A DNA stretch of 64,000 nucleotides from JAAURB01 sp049647265 (GTDB lineage: Bacteria > Cyanobacteriota > Cyanobacteriia > Cyanobacteriales > Microcoleaceae): contig JBARXJ010000049.1 in NCBI GenBank assembly GCA_049647265.1, positions 59,096 through 123,095 of the forward strand. Reading direction: 5' to 3'. Positions 1 to 8,439 of the stretch are shown here, piece by piece (the stretch's first letter is position 1; each line of letters begins with the position of its first letter). The position numbers and the translations under genes are program-made. A model generated the notes under the pieces. The model was not told where the DNA came from. It saw only the letters and a program-made list of their open reading frames with translations, and did no database searches.

Positions 1-354
1 GGGATGTTATGTAAGCATACTCTCGACGCGGGTTTTGGTGGCTTTCTAGAGATATTAAAGCACGTTGCTTGGAAACGAGATGTCTATTTTGAGAAAGTTG
101 ATGCTAATTTTACCAGTCAAATATGTCCTAATTGTGGGGTAGTTACTGGCAAAAAAGATTTATCTCAGCGAGTTCATGAATGTTCTAATTGCGGTTTTAT
201 AACTGATAGGGACGTTGCTGCTGCAATGATTGTAGAGCAACGTGGACTTGCAGCCCTCGGACTGGGGGTCAAGCTGCCTGTGGAGGAAGAGGTGATCGGG
301 GATGCCCCCAAAAAGGCATCTAGAGCCGGACGTAGAAGCAGGAAAGCCTCATAG
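1..354 (+). CDS. tnpB: IS200/IS605-family TnpB (OrfB) nuclease, C-terminal part
   Basis: This is the C-terminal end of a TnpB-type RNA-guided nuclease; the frame is open to the left edge, so the N-terminus lies outside the window. A treble-clef zinc site is visible as two CxxC pairs (CPNC and CSNC), followed by DRDVAAAMI, which supplies the last RuvC acidic residue of the family. The tail after this motif is short and basic (GRRSRK). TnpB proteins of IS200/IS605 and IS1341-like elements associate with an RNA made from the element's right end. Whether a transposase tnpA lies upstream cannot be seen. Family assignment is firm; whether the element is still active is unknown. Confidence 0.85.
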   Translation, partial: GMLCKHTLDAGFGGFLEILKHVAWKRDVYFEKVDANFTSQICPNCGVVTGKKDLSQRVHECSNCGFITDRDVAAAMIVEQRGLAALGLGVKLPVEEEVIGDAPKKASRAGRRSRKAS

Positions 355-478
355 TGATATGGGGAAGCCCGCACCGTACCGCTTCGGTCGGTGTCGGGAG
401 GAAGTCACGCATAACTTCTGATGAGTCTACTGCCAGGGTGACTCTTGTGAAGGGGAGACATCGGAGATCAGCTTTTGA
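340..478 (+). ncRNA. Candidate omega/re-RNA and right end of the IS200/IS605 element
   Basis: Just after the tnpB stop there is a long hairpin at 368-398 (CCCGCACCG pairing with CGGTGTCGGG through one bulged A, with an inner ACCG/CGGT stem), then a second short hairpin at 401-418 (GAAGT/AACTTC). Structured right ends overlapping the tnpB 3' end are known in this family to be transcribed as the guide scaffold. The exact 3' boundary, and so the guide segment, cannot be fixed from one copy. The function is inferred from position and folding potential. Confidence 0.4.
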
Positions 479-689
479 TATGGGTTTATAAACTTTTCTT
501 CGCTGCCCGACTCACCCGACTTCAACCCCACTCAATGCTGTTGAGAATAAGTTTTATACTGACTTGACTCCAACCCCTGTATTATCCAGTACAATTAGCT
601 GGTTGATTCTATGCAACATACCCTGAGATTGATGGCATACAATTTGTTTGATGTCATCCTCATTATATTCAACTCACTGCGGAATTAGC

Positions 690-1274
690 ATGACATCCGA
701 TCTACCTGCAACATCAACCCATTCATCTCACTTACACCGACTCGCCAAAACATTTCGCCGCTGGGGATGGATTGGCTTTTGGATACAAGTCATTTTAGGA
801 TTAATTCCTATTTTAGTCTTTACTTTTGCTCTATTATTCAGAAACTTACCTGATAGCCAAGCGACCGGAAATTCATTACTGTTTATTATTTTAGCCTGTG
901 CTTGTTTATTTGCACTTCTGTTTGCACTCTATTGGTGTTTTCGATATACTCAACTTTCAAAAAAACTAATTAAAGCTGATAAACATCCGGCTAAATCGGA
1001 GGTAATTCGCTGTCTTTGGATTGGTTTACTGGCTAATGTCATTGGGATGACTTTTGCAGTCGTTGTTACCATGGGACAAGTGGGAACATTACTGTTTAAA
1101 ATGCTGTTTTTAATTCCCAGTTTGACCGTTTATAACCCCCGCTCATTTATTGCTCCTTTTGATGTTATTGCAATGCAGGCTATGGTTAATACTATTGCAG
1201 CCGAACTGATTGGGATTATAATTGCCTTATGGTTATTACGTCAGGTTTATCAAGCATCCTCTCGATTTGAATAA
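690..1274 (+). CDS. DUF3611 family membrane protein (Tic21-like)
   Basis: A protein of 194 residues when started at the ATG at 690; a start at 648 is also open but adds 14 residues unlike the family. The first 30 residues are polar and are followed by about four hydrophobic segments (roughly residues 28-50, 58-80, 110-132 and 160-182). The sequence matches the cyanobacterial DUF3611 family, to which the chloroplast inner-envelope protein Tic21/PIC1 (proposed in protein import or iron permeation) belongs. The assignment is from remembered family character. The gene stands alone between an IS remnant and rlmN, and a role in this organism is not shown. Confidence 0.75.
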   Translation: MTSDLPATSTHSSHLHRLAKTFRRWGWIGFWIQVILGLIPILVFTFALLFRNLPDSQATGNSLLFIILACACLFALLFALYWCFRYTQLSKKLIKADKHPAKSEVIRCLWIGLLANVIGMTFAVVVTMGQVGTLLFKMLFLIPSLTVYNPRSFIAPFDVIAMQAMVNTIAAELIGIIIALWLLRQVYQASSRFE

Positions 1275-1538
1275 GATCAAAATAAATTCGCTCAATTTTA
1301 TAGTTTATTCTATTAAACAAACTAAGAATAAGTATAAAAATTCTATTGCCACTGATTGCTTATCTATATCTTTACTAATCTTTTGGATTATACAAAGTTT
1401 TATCTGGAAAAAATATGTATCGATTTGTTAGAGAAGAATTTAGAGTTTTGCTTTTAAATTTTAAATACTGACTGTATTATCTCTTTCCAGAATTACTTAT
1501 CCGTTACTTCAATAATAAAAATATCGGTTGATTTCAAA

Positions 1539-2579
1539 ATGACAACTTTAACGAATAAAAGCACTCAAGTTTTACTCGGATTATCTTTAGAAGAACTAAC
1601 AGAATGGGTGCAACAACAAGGTCAACCCCGTTATCGGGGAAAACAACTCTATCAATGGATTTATCAAAAAGGGGCAAAATCCTTATCTGAAATTACGGTA
1701 TTTCCGAAACAGTGGCGAGCCGAAATGAGTCATATTAATTTAGGTCGTTCTACACTGCATTACCGTTCTGTTGCACCCGATGAAACCGTTAAATACCTGT
1801 TAAAATTATCCGATGGTAATATTATTGAAACCGTAGGAATACCCACAGAAAAACGCCTAACTGTATGTGTTTCTTCTCAAGTCGGCTGTCCGATGGATTG
1901 TGATTTTTGCGCCACGGGAAAAGGCGGATTTACTCGAAATTTAGATATTCATGAAATTGTCGATCAGGTTTTAACCGTTCAAACGGATTTTAATCGGCGT
2001 GTGAGTCATATTGTATTTATGGGAATGGGAGAACCCTTATTAAACATAAAAAATGTAGTGGCTGCTATTGAATGTCTAAATAAAGATGTCGGTATCGGAC
2101 AACGAATGATGACTGTATCGACTGTGGGAATTCCGGGTAAAATTAGTCAGTTTTCGGAGTATAAATTGCAAGTAACGTTAGCGGTAAGTTTGCACGCATC
2201 TAATCAAACACTGCGAGAACAATTAATTCCCAGCGCCCGCCATTACCCTATCGAAAAGTTAATTGCAGAATGTCGAGATTATGTCAAAATAACAGGGCGG
2301 CGACTTAGTTTTGAATATATTCTGTTAGGCGGCTTAAATGATTTACCCGAACAAGCAATAGAACTCGCTAACTTATTACATGGATTTCAAAGCCATGTTA
2401 ATTTAATTCCTTATAACCCGATCGAAGAAGTGAATTATCAACGCCCCAGTCCTAAACAAATTAAAGCGTTTGTCCAAGCCTTGAAGCAAGAACATATTGC
2501 CGTTAGTGTACGCTATTCTAGAGGATTAGAAGCAGACGCTGCCTGTGGGCAATTACGGGCGGCTAAAGTGGATGGATAG
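1539..2579 (+). CDS. rlmN: 23S rRNA (adenine(2503)-C(2))-methyltransferase RlmN
   Basis: This radical-SAM enzyme methylates C2 of A2503 in 23S rRNA and of A37 in some tRNAs, by a mechanism that passes the methyl through a cysteine. At 346 residues it has the normal family length. The radical-SAM cluster motif is CPMDCDFC, with cysteines 117, 121 and 124, and the C-terminal methyl-carrying cysteine is C336 in EADAACGQ. FMGMGEP, the SAM-binding motif, follows the cluster. It is monocistronic as far as can be seen, with a 24-nt gap to the convergent dusA. Confidence 0.97.
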   Translation: MTTLTNKSTQVLLGLSLEELTEWVQQQGQPRYRGKQLYQWIYQKGAKSLSEITVFPKQWRAEMSHINLGRSTLHYRSVAPDETVKYLLKLSDGNIIETVGIPTEKRLTVCVSSQVGCPMDCDFCATGKGGFTRNLDIHEIVDQVLTVQTDFNRRVSHIVFMGMGEPLLNIKNVVAAIECLNKDVGIGQRMMTVSTVGIPGKISQFSEYKLQVTLAVSLHASNQTLREQLIPSARHYPIEKLIAECRDYVKITGRRLSFEYILLGGLNDLPEQAIELANLLHGFQSHVNLIPYNPIEEVNYQRPSPKQIKAFVQALKQEHIAVSVRYSRGLEADAACGQLRAAKVDG

Positions 2580-2603
2580 GATGCCTTACCTAAATCCCAT
2601 TAC

Positions 2604-3608
2604 CTATGCCGTATAACCTGCGTAGACTGTCGCTAATGCCTGCTGCACCACTTCTACCCCTGCCCCAGGACGACAAACATTTTCACTCAGATGCCGTTTC
2701 CAGGCTTTGGTGCCGGGTTGTCCAGCAAACAGTTGTAGCATATGACGGGTAATACTATTGAGACGAATACCCCGACTGAGGCAGTCTTCGATATAAGGTA
2801 ACATCGCTTCTACGACTTGCTGACGGCTGGGAGGAGGGGTTTGTTCTGCAAAAATCTCTTGATCGGCTTTAGCAAACAGATAAGGATTATCATAAGCCGC
2901 CCGACCGATCATCACCGCATCAACATAATTTAACTGTTGCTGGACTTGGGATAAATCAGTAAAACCCCCATTAATTTCGATGAATAAGTGGGGAAAATCT
3001 TGTTTGAGTTGATGAACATCACCATACCGTAACGGAGGAACAGTTCGATTTTCTTTAGGACTCAAGCCTTTTAACCAAGCTTTGCGGGCATGAACACTGA
3101 AGCGTTGACATCCGCCTTGTTCAGAAACAATTTTGACAAAATGAACTAAATCTTCGTAGCGATCGCGATCGTCGATACCAATACGATGTTTAACCGTTAC
3201 AGGAATTTCAACCACCTGTTGCATCTTCGCGATCGCGATCGCCACTCGTTCCGGATGAGCCATTAAACAAGCCCCGAAGTGGCCTTCCTGAACTCGACTA
3301 CTAGGACAGCCCACATTTAGGTTAATTTCATCATAGCCCCAGTCTTGTGCAATTTGAGCCACTCTGGCTAACTCTTGGGGTTGATCGCCACCGACTTGTA
3401 AAGCTAGGGGTTTTTCAAGGGCTGAAAATCCTAACAGTTTATTGCGATCGCCATGGATAATTGCCGCTGTCGTAATCATCTCCGTATACAGCAGTGTACG
3501 ACGAGTAATTTGACGCATAAAATAGCGAAAATGACGATCGGTGCGATCCATCATCGGCGCAACACTTAAGGGGTACAGGGGAGTCGTTGCGGTTTGAGTC
3601 AGAGTCAT
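2604..3608 (-). CDS. dusA: tRNA-dihydrouridine(20/20a) synthase DusA
   Basis: An FMN-dependent reductase that converts uridines 20/20a of the tRNA D-loop to dihydrouridine. It starts with the FMN-barrel motif SVAPMMDRTDRH at residues 15-26, and the catalytic cysteine is C101 in NLNVGCPS. The length of 334 residues and the DRTDRHFR signature favour DusA over DusB or DusC. The coding strand is rich in HIP1-like GCGATCGC runs around plus positions 3158-3245. It converges with rlmN; both act on stable RNAs, but they are not an operon. Confidence 0.95.
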   Translation of the reverse strand: MTLTQTATTPLYPLSVAPMMDRTDRHFRYFMRQITRRTLLYTEMITTAAIIHGDRNKLLGFSALEKPLALQVGGDQPQELARVAQIAQDWGYDEINLNVGCPSSRVQEGHFGACLMAHPERVAIAIAKMQQVVEIPVTVKHRIGIDDRDRYEDLVHFVKIVSEQGGCQRFSVHARKAWLKGLSPKENRTVPPLRYGDVHQLKQDFPHLFIEINGGFTDLSQVQQQLNYVDAVMIGRAAYDNPYLFAKADQEIFAEQTPPPSRQQVVEAMLPYIEDCLSRGIRLNSITRHMLQLFAGQPGTKAWKRHLSENVCRPGAGVEVVQQALATVYAGYTA

Positions 3609-3647
3609 CTTTGCCAGTCATTGGGTGTTGTTTATTGTACCGTTGCC

Positions 3648-4097
3648 TTATGCTCCGCCAGTTTTCTTGCTATCGAAGTATTCCACTCGGGTTGTACAGT
3701 CTGCAACCGTTTCATCTTCCAAAGTCGCTGTATCATCAAGCTGTGGAATAGAAAGAGTGTTTTTATTCAAGGACTGATGAATATTGTCAGATTCAGATCC
3801 AGACAACTTAATCAGTAGCCGAGGCCCTGAATGTCCTAAGCGAATCACCATGCCCTCAGAGACAGGTTCTTGATTTAAAGGTTGACCACCAAAGAAAGTT
3901 CCATTTGCGCCAAAATTGACTATTTCCCATCCCGAGGAGGATTTCCATAACTCAATATGATGACGGGAAACCACCGCGTTATAAATGACAATATCATTGT
4001 CTTTGGCACGACCGATTCGTAAAATCGATTCATCTTTGAATGTCCAGCGGTTGACTGGAATAGGCTGAGTTGGGTGGATTAAAATAATTGTAATCAC
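3648..4097 (-). CDS. FHA domain protein (short, first of three)
   Basis: A 149-residue protein that is essentially one forkhead-associated domain, the phosphothreonine-binding beta sandwich. The hallmark residues are present: G29-R30, S44-R-H-H47 and N65-G-T67. A Thr-rich, acidic tail (around residues 110-135) could itself be a phosphorylation target, which is inference. It is a paralogue of the next gene upstream (4352-4852), sharing the HP-x-Q-x-IPV-x-x-WTF opening and VVSRHH core. No kinase gene adjoins, so the partner is unknown. Confidence 0.85.
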   Translation of the reverse strand: MITIILIHPTQPIPVNRWTFKDESILRIGRAKDNDIVIYNAVVSRHHIELWKSSSGWEIVNFGANGTFFGGQPLNQEPVSEGMVIRLGHSGPRLLIKLSGSESDNIHQSLNKNTLSIPQLDDTATLEDETVADCTTRVEYFDSKKTGGA

Positions 4098-4351
4098 AAA
4101 TCAATTATCACACAACAATATAAAGTTCTATTAGGTTTCAGATTATATTCTTAATCGATTGAATTAATCACTTGTGAGGGTTATTTCTATGATAGACGCT
4201 CTTTAAAGATATCCCTGAATTACTATTTGTCTGCTGAAAACCTATAGGCACAATTTTAACCTTCAGAATCACTTACTCCATAAATTAAGTCTTTCTGAAG
4301 TTTTAGCAGATTGAGAATCTATTTTGATTTAAGTGATGATGACGGAACGGA

Positions 4352-4852
4352 TCAATCACACCGATCGACTTCTGTAATCTCTTCATAAGTTTCTGATGGA
4401 TTAGTAGAATTGGGCTGGGAGGGAGATAACTTTGTTATTTGAGTTGGAAGTTCGTAAGGGTGAAGAACTTTTACAGGATATTCTGGTGCAGCAGAGATTT
4501 CATTGGTAGACTGACTCTGGTGTTGATGAGGATCAATACTAAGTTGAATTTTTGGCCCTGAAATAGCCAGATGAATGATCTGTCCATTTTCAACCCAGGA
4601 TTCAGACACTGGCACACCTTCAATATATGTTCCGTTTGTTCCCAAATTAAACACTTTCCAGCCACAGGTAAAATGCCGAATTTCGACGTGATGACGAGAA
4701 ACCACAGCACTGTACAAAACAACATGATTTTTCATTGAGCGTCCAATTCGGATAATCGGTTCTTGTTGGAAAGTCCAGCTCCGAACCGGAATAGACTGGA
4801 AAGGATGTAACAAGGTTAGCTTAATCACATTGGCAGTCGTTATTTTAAACAC
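4352..4852 (-). CDS. FHA domain protein (short, second of three)
   Basis: A 166-residue single FHA domain with the conserved phosphopeptide-contact residues G37-R38, S52-R-H-H55 and N73-G-T75, followed by a 60-residue low-complexity tail rich in Gln, Ser, Thr and Pro. It is clearly a duplicate of the gene at 3648-4097, which lies 254 bases downstream on the same strand. The spacing is long enough for each to have its own promoter. Binding of a phosphothreonine protein is expected from the family; the partner and pathway are not identifiable here. Confidence 0.85.
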   Translation of the reverse strand: MFKITTANVIKLTLLHPFQSIPVRSWTFQQEPIIRIGRSMKNHVVLYSAVVSRHHVEIRHFTCGWKVFNLGTNGTYIEGVPVSESWVENGQIIHLAISGPKIQLSIDPHQHQSQSTNEISAAPEYPVKVLHPYELPTQITKLSPSQPNSTNPSETYEEITEVDRCD

Positions 4853-5026
4853 AGCACCCTGAAGTAATTGTAGAAGACAACTCTTAATGAATCATCCAAT
4901 GCTGGCTATTGCCGTATGAGACAAAAAATCATAGCTAAAAATTTGGATGAAGGTTGATCTCTTACCATCCTCATTGTACCCATTCAACCCAAAGATGAAA
5001 GCGCTTCAATCAGAAATTTACAATGC

Positions 5027-5704
5027 TCATGCCATTTGAAAGATAAAAGAAACGAGATCTCCTTTGCCCAAAGAAATGCGATCGCCAGGTCTTAAACGGT
5101 GTCGATTTCCTGGGGATAAAGGAATATTATTAATATAAGTTCCGTTAGAACTCCCCACATCTTCGATATAAAATGCATCCGCTTCTACTCGAATATCAGC
5201 GTGTTTGCGAGAAATAATTTCAGAGTTAGGAAAACCGGATATATCAATATCTGGAGGCACTAAATCATTCGGTTTACCGAGATGAATCACAGACAGATTT
5301 TGAGGGAGTTCTACAACTGCACTGGTTTGAACATGGATTAATTGAGCAGACTGCTGCTGAAGCTGAGTTGCGGGTGTGATAGGCGCTGCTGGGGGCGGAG
5401 ATAAATTGGGTTTTTCTAAATCAGGAGCTGAGGTTAAAACCGGCTCAGATTCGACGCTAGGGATGGGTATAGCATCAGGTTCTGGGGGAGTCACAACTGT
5501 GGGTAACAGGTCTGGAGAGGGCTGTTGCTTGGCGCTCTCAGGCTGTGGCAAATTAGAGCCACATTGACCACAGAACGTCGCATCACTTTGAACCGTTGCC
5601 CCACAACTGGGACAAGCAATTGTTGTGGGTAAAGGAGTATAACAGGCTTCACACTGAGTGGCTCCCTCAGGATTTTGATGGTTGCAGTTGGGACAGACAA
5701 TCAT
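5027..5704 (-). CDS. Double zinc-ribbon FHA domain protein
   Basis: A 225-residue protein with three parts. Two N-terminal zinc ribbons use C4/C7/C18/C21 and C31/C34/C45/C48. A Pro/Gln/Ser-rich linker spans about 50-130. A C-terminal FHA domain spans about 138-222, with the SRKHAD and SSNGTYINN signatures. Zinc-ribbon plus FHA proteins are frequent in cyanobacteria, where FHA proteins pair with Ser/Thr kinases, secretion systems or adhesion functions. It heads a run of three minus-strand FHA genes. The function is unknown beyond phosphothreonine recognition. Confidence 0.88.
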   Translation of the reverse strand: MIVCPNCNHQNPEGATQCEACYTPLPTTIACPSCGATVQSDATFCGQCGSNLPQPESAKQQPSPDLLPTVVTPPEPDAIPIPSVESEPVLTSAPDLEKPNLSPPPAAPITPATQLQQQSAQLIHVQTSAVVELPQNLSVIHLGKPNDLVPPDIDISGFPNSEIISRKHADIRVEADAFYIEDVGSSNGTYINNIPLSPGNRHRLRPGDRISLGKGDLVSFIFQMA

Positions 5705-5912
5705 TAGTTTAGTTTTTTGTTATTGGTTTTTCGTTATGGACTGGTTTTATAAGCGATCTGGATATGGGACTGAGGTTGATCGTCCAAAGTTTTATCGCCA
5801 TTATTGAACCTGCCCTATTGCTGAGTTGCAATATAGCGAGGGAATTAACAATTCGTATGAGCGATACTCGCTGCATGACAACAGGCTTAGTGTGAGAATA
5901 GAGTCAAACCCA

Positions 5913-6638
5913 TTACACTGTCGCGATTTCTTCGCCTGCGGCTTGATCTAATAGCCAGTATAATTCTCCCTGAGGTTTAATCAAGCGAGAGGGGTACATC
6001 ATATCCTCCCCTGTTTCTGCAAACACTTGTGCTAAAGCAGGACGTTTATTAACTCCAGCCACTACAAACAGCACACAACGAGCTGAATTGATCGTGGGGA
6101 CTGTTAAAGTGATCCGAGGTGTACCCGACTTATCGCCAACGGTTACGAGGCTTGTCTGTTCAGTTAGCGCTTTAGTATTAGGAAATAAAGAGGCGGTATG
6201 GGCATCATCTCCCATGCCGAGTAAGATCACATCAAATTGGGGAAATTCTCCCGCAGACACTTGAAAAAACTGCCGTAACTCAGCATCATATTTCTCAGCA
6301 TCCACTGCTGGATCGTTGCCAATGGTCGGCATGGGGTGAATATTTTCTTCAGGGAAAGCCACCCGGTCAAGCCAAGCCTGACGCGCCATTAATTGGTTAC
6401 TATCGGCATCATCAGCCGCAACATAGCGTTCATCTCCCCAAAAAATATGAATTTTCTCCAGGGGTAAGTCTTGGGCTGCCAGCTTTTCGTAAAGGGGTTT
6501 TGGGGTGCTGCCACCGGAGAGTGCTAGAGTAAATTGATCCCGTTGCGCCAGGGCGGTTTTGAGTTGCTCTAGAATAATATGGAGCGATCGCTCAATGAGT
6601 TGTTCTTTGTCTGCTAAGACTTCAACCGTTTTTTTCAT
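5913..6638 (-). CDS. pgl: 6-phosphogluconolactonase
   Basis: Hydrolyses 6-phosphogluconolactone in the oxidative pentose phosphate pathway, in the cytosol. The 241-residue protein has the family's ALSGGSTPKPLYEKL segment near residue 40, IFWGDERYV near 68, and the MGDDAHTASLFP motif near 142. Length and motifs are typical of the DevB/Pgl family. In many cyanobacteria pgl is away from zwf, as it is here, with no pentose phosphate neighbour in view. Confidence 0.95.
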   Translation of the reverse strand: MKKTVEVLADKEQLIERSLHIILEQLKTALAQRDQFTLALSGGSTPKPLYEKLAAQDLPLEKIHIFWGDERYVAADDADSNQLMARQAWLDRVAFPEENIHPMPTIGNDPAVDAEKYDAELRQFFQVSAGEFPQFDVILLGMGDDAHTASLFPNTKALTEQTSLVTVGDKSGTPRITLTVPTINSARCVLFVVAGVNKRPALAQVFAETGEDMMYPSRLIKPQGELYWLLDQAAGEEIATV

Positions 6639-6882
6639 TTCAATTAATTTTATAGATTTTGTCTCATTTTTAACAATCTAGAACAGATAATAATTAATAA
6701 TCTGTAGTTGTTCTCTTGAGCTTAAGGATAAAATAATAATATTTCGACAGTGGGTTACGAGAGACTATCCTTTAAACTAAAGACAGTTTAGCTAAAGTAA
6801 CGTTTAGTTCAGATCAAAGCACCCATATCGTCATGGCTCTGTATCTGCCCAATTAACCCATTTACAAGAGATTAGAGGGAAT

Positions 6883-8097
6883 ATGTCCAAACTCAAGTCT
6901 GCATCTGAGTCTCGCCGAACTCTCGCGGCTCGTGTCCGCTCCTTGACTCAACTCAGAATTTTAGGGCCAGTCGGAATTTTAACCTTACTGGGTATCTTCG
7001 TTTGGCAATTATCAGATCATCCTGAATGGTTTCAAGTCAACGATCGCACTCCCAATACACCCAATACTGCTTTAAGCGATCAGCTTTCTGATGAAGAACG
7101 ATCCATCGCCGCAGAGATTGATAGTTCCAGTTTATTATTGCAAGAGTTAGACAGCAATGCCTCGCCCATTAATCCTCTCAACGATCCGATTTTAGCCGGG
7201 GAAGATTTATTAAAAGCGGTTCAACAATCTCAGAATCAGTCTAATGCATCTTCGACAGAAAATCTATTTTTACCCGAATTTTCAACTTCAAGCTCATCAG
7301 ATTCAACCCCGCCAAAATATAACTTTAATTTTTCTCAAACTCAAGACAATTCTATAACATCACCGACTTTTAGTCCCAATTTTAATTCTAATTCAACAGT
7401 CAATTCTAATCCTCTAAATCCTCAAACTGCATCAGATGCCAATACAGACTCTACTGCTTCAACTCCTTTAGAGGCAGCGATGGAGCAATATAACTCCAAT
7501 TCATCAACGATCAATTCAGAACAATCAAACTCAACTCAAACCAGCGTTTTAGAAGAGCGGGATACGGCTCAAACTGAGACCAACTCCACTGAAACATTAT
7601 CTAATAATTCCAATCCTTCATTGTTATTAGATTTAGGAGTCAATTCCCAACAAACTTTACCCACCCAGACAAATTCAAATCTTCCTCAACCCAGTTGGGT
7701 TGTTCCCCGAACACCCAGCCAAACCACAACCTCAACCCCAAATATTGAGCCTGCTACGATTCAAAATCCTTATCAAACAAATCTTTCTATTCCTCGAAAT
7801 TTACCCCTAACTCAACCCACAACTCCAACCACTACGCCGAACTACACCAATCCTTACGGACAGTCTCCAACGCCAAATTCTAATCTCAACTATGGTTACA
7901 ATAACCCCGGTTCGGTGTCTAATCCAAACTACGGTGTAATTCAACCGAATATTCAAAATTCTATAGTTAGTCCAAATCCTTTAGTCCCCCGAACTTCCAC
8001 AACTCTTACCCCATCCGCTCAACCGTTTTCTGTTCCTCGTCCTATTCCAGGGCGGACGATTGGAGGCGGTAGAATTAATACATTTGCTAATCCTTAA
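6883..8097 (+). CDS. Low-complexity single-pass membrane protein, unrecognised
   Basis: A 404-residue protein I do not recognise. A basic N-terminus (residues 1-25) precedes one hydrophobic segment at about 27-43, after which nearly the whole chain is Asn/Ser/Thr/Gln/Pro-rich, suggesting an extended extracytoplasmic or periplasmic stalk. The C-terminal 25 residues (PRPIPGRTIGGGRINTFANP) are Gly/Arg-rich and less repetitive, so they might be the conserved functional end. The ATG at 6883 has a GAGGGA ribosome site six bases upstream. It could be a cell-envelope or septum spacer protein, but that is speculation. Confidence 0.7.
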   Translation: MSKLKSASESRRTLAARVRSLTQLRILGPVGILTLLGIFVWQLSDHPEWFQVNDRTPNTPNTALSDQLSDEERSIAAEIDSSSLLLQELDSNASPINPLNDPILAGEDLLKAVQQSQNQSNASSTENLFLPEFSTSSSSDSTPPKYNFNFSQTQDNSITSPTFSPNFNSNSTVNSNPLNPQTASDANTDSTASTPLEAAMEQYNSNSSTINSEQSNSTQTSVLEERDTAQTETNSTETLSNNSNPSLLLDLGVNSQQTLPTQTNSNLPQPSWVVPRTPSQTTTSTPNIEPATIQNPYQTNLSIPRNLPLTQPTTPTTTPNYTNPYGQSPTPNSNLNYGYNNPGSVSNPNYGVIQPNIQNSIVSPNPLVPRTSTTLTPSAQPFSVPRPIPGRTIGGGRINTFANP

Positions 8098-8439
8098 TTC
8101 GATCGCAATGTGGGGCGTTCAACGGCAAAGGGCAGATATCGCAGATCTAGAGAGACTCACAAAAGACATCAGATGCTGGTCTATACCTGTTCTCCCCACC
8201 CACGCGGGGTCTGGGTCTGCTGCCTTGTTTTAAACGGGTAAGTTGGGTCACGAAAAAGTGCTATAAATCCACACTTTAATTCAGCACCCTCAAATTAGAC
8301 GATGAGAGATAATTATAACAAATAATTAATAGTAAATAATACACCACTATTTTATCGAGTTTTGCATCCGGAAGCAGTTAGAAAAGCATAGAAAAGTAAT
8401 TTAGGTATGCGATTCTAAATTATATATAAAAGCAAAGCA
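8098..8439. other. Gene-free stretch with a possible structured RNA at 8126-8227
   Basis: No credible ORF is present. A long-range pairing is possible between 8126-8136 (CAAAGGGCAGA) and 8216-8227 (TCTGCTGCCTTG), enclosing smaller stems including a CCCC/GGGG hairpin around 8194-8209. A T-rich stretch follows at 8226-8232. This looks like a small structured transcript or leader, but it does not match a 6S, SRP, tmRNA or Yfr-type RNA that I can recall. The remainder (8280-8439) is AT-rich and presumably holds the promoter of the next gene. Confidence 0.3.

Noticed and set aside
1222..1431. 69-codon plus-strand ORF overlapping the 3' end of the DUF3611 gene
   Set aside because: It overlaps a real gene in another frame and continues into AT-rich intergenic DNA; composition is Ile/Lys/Asn-rich as expected from AT bias, with no ribosome site.
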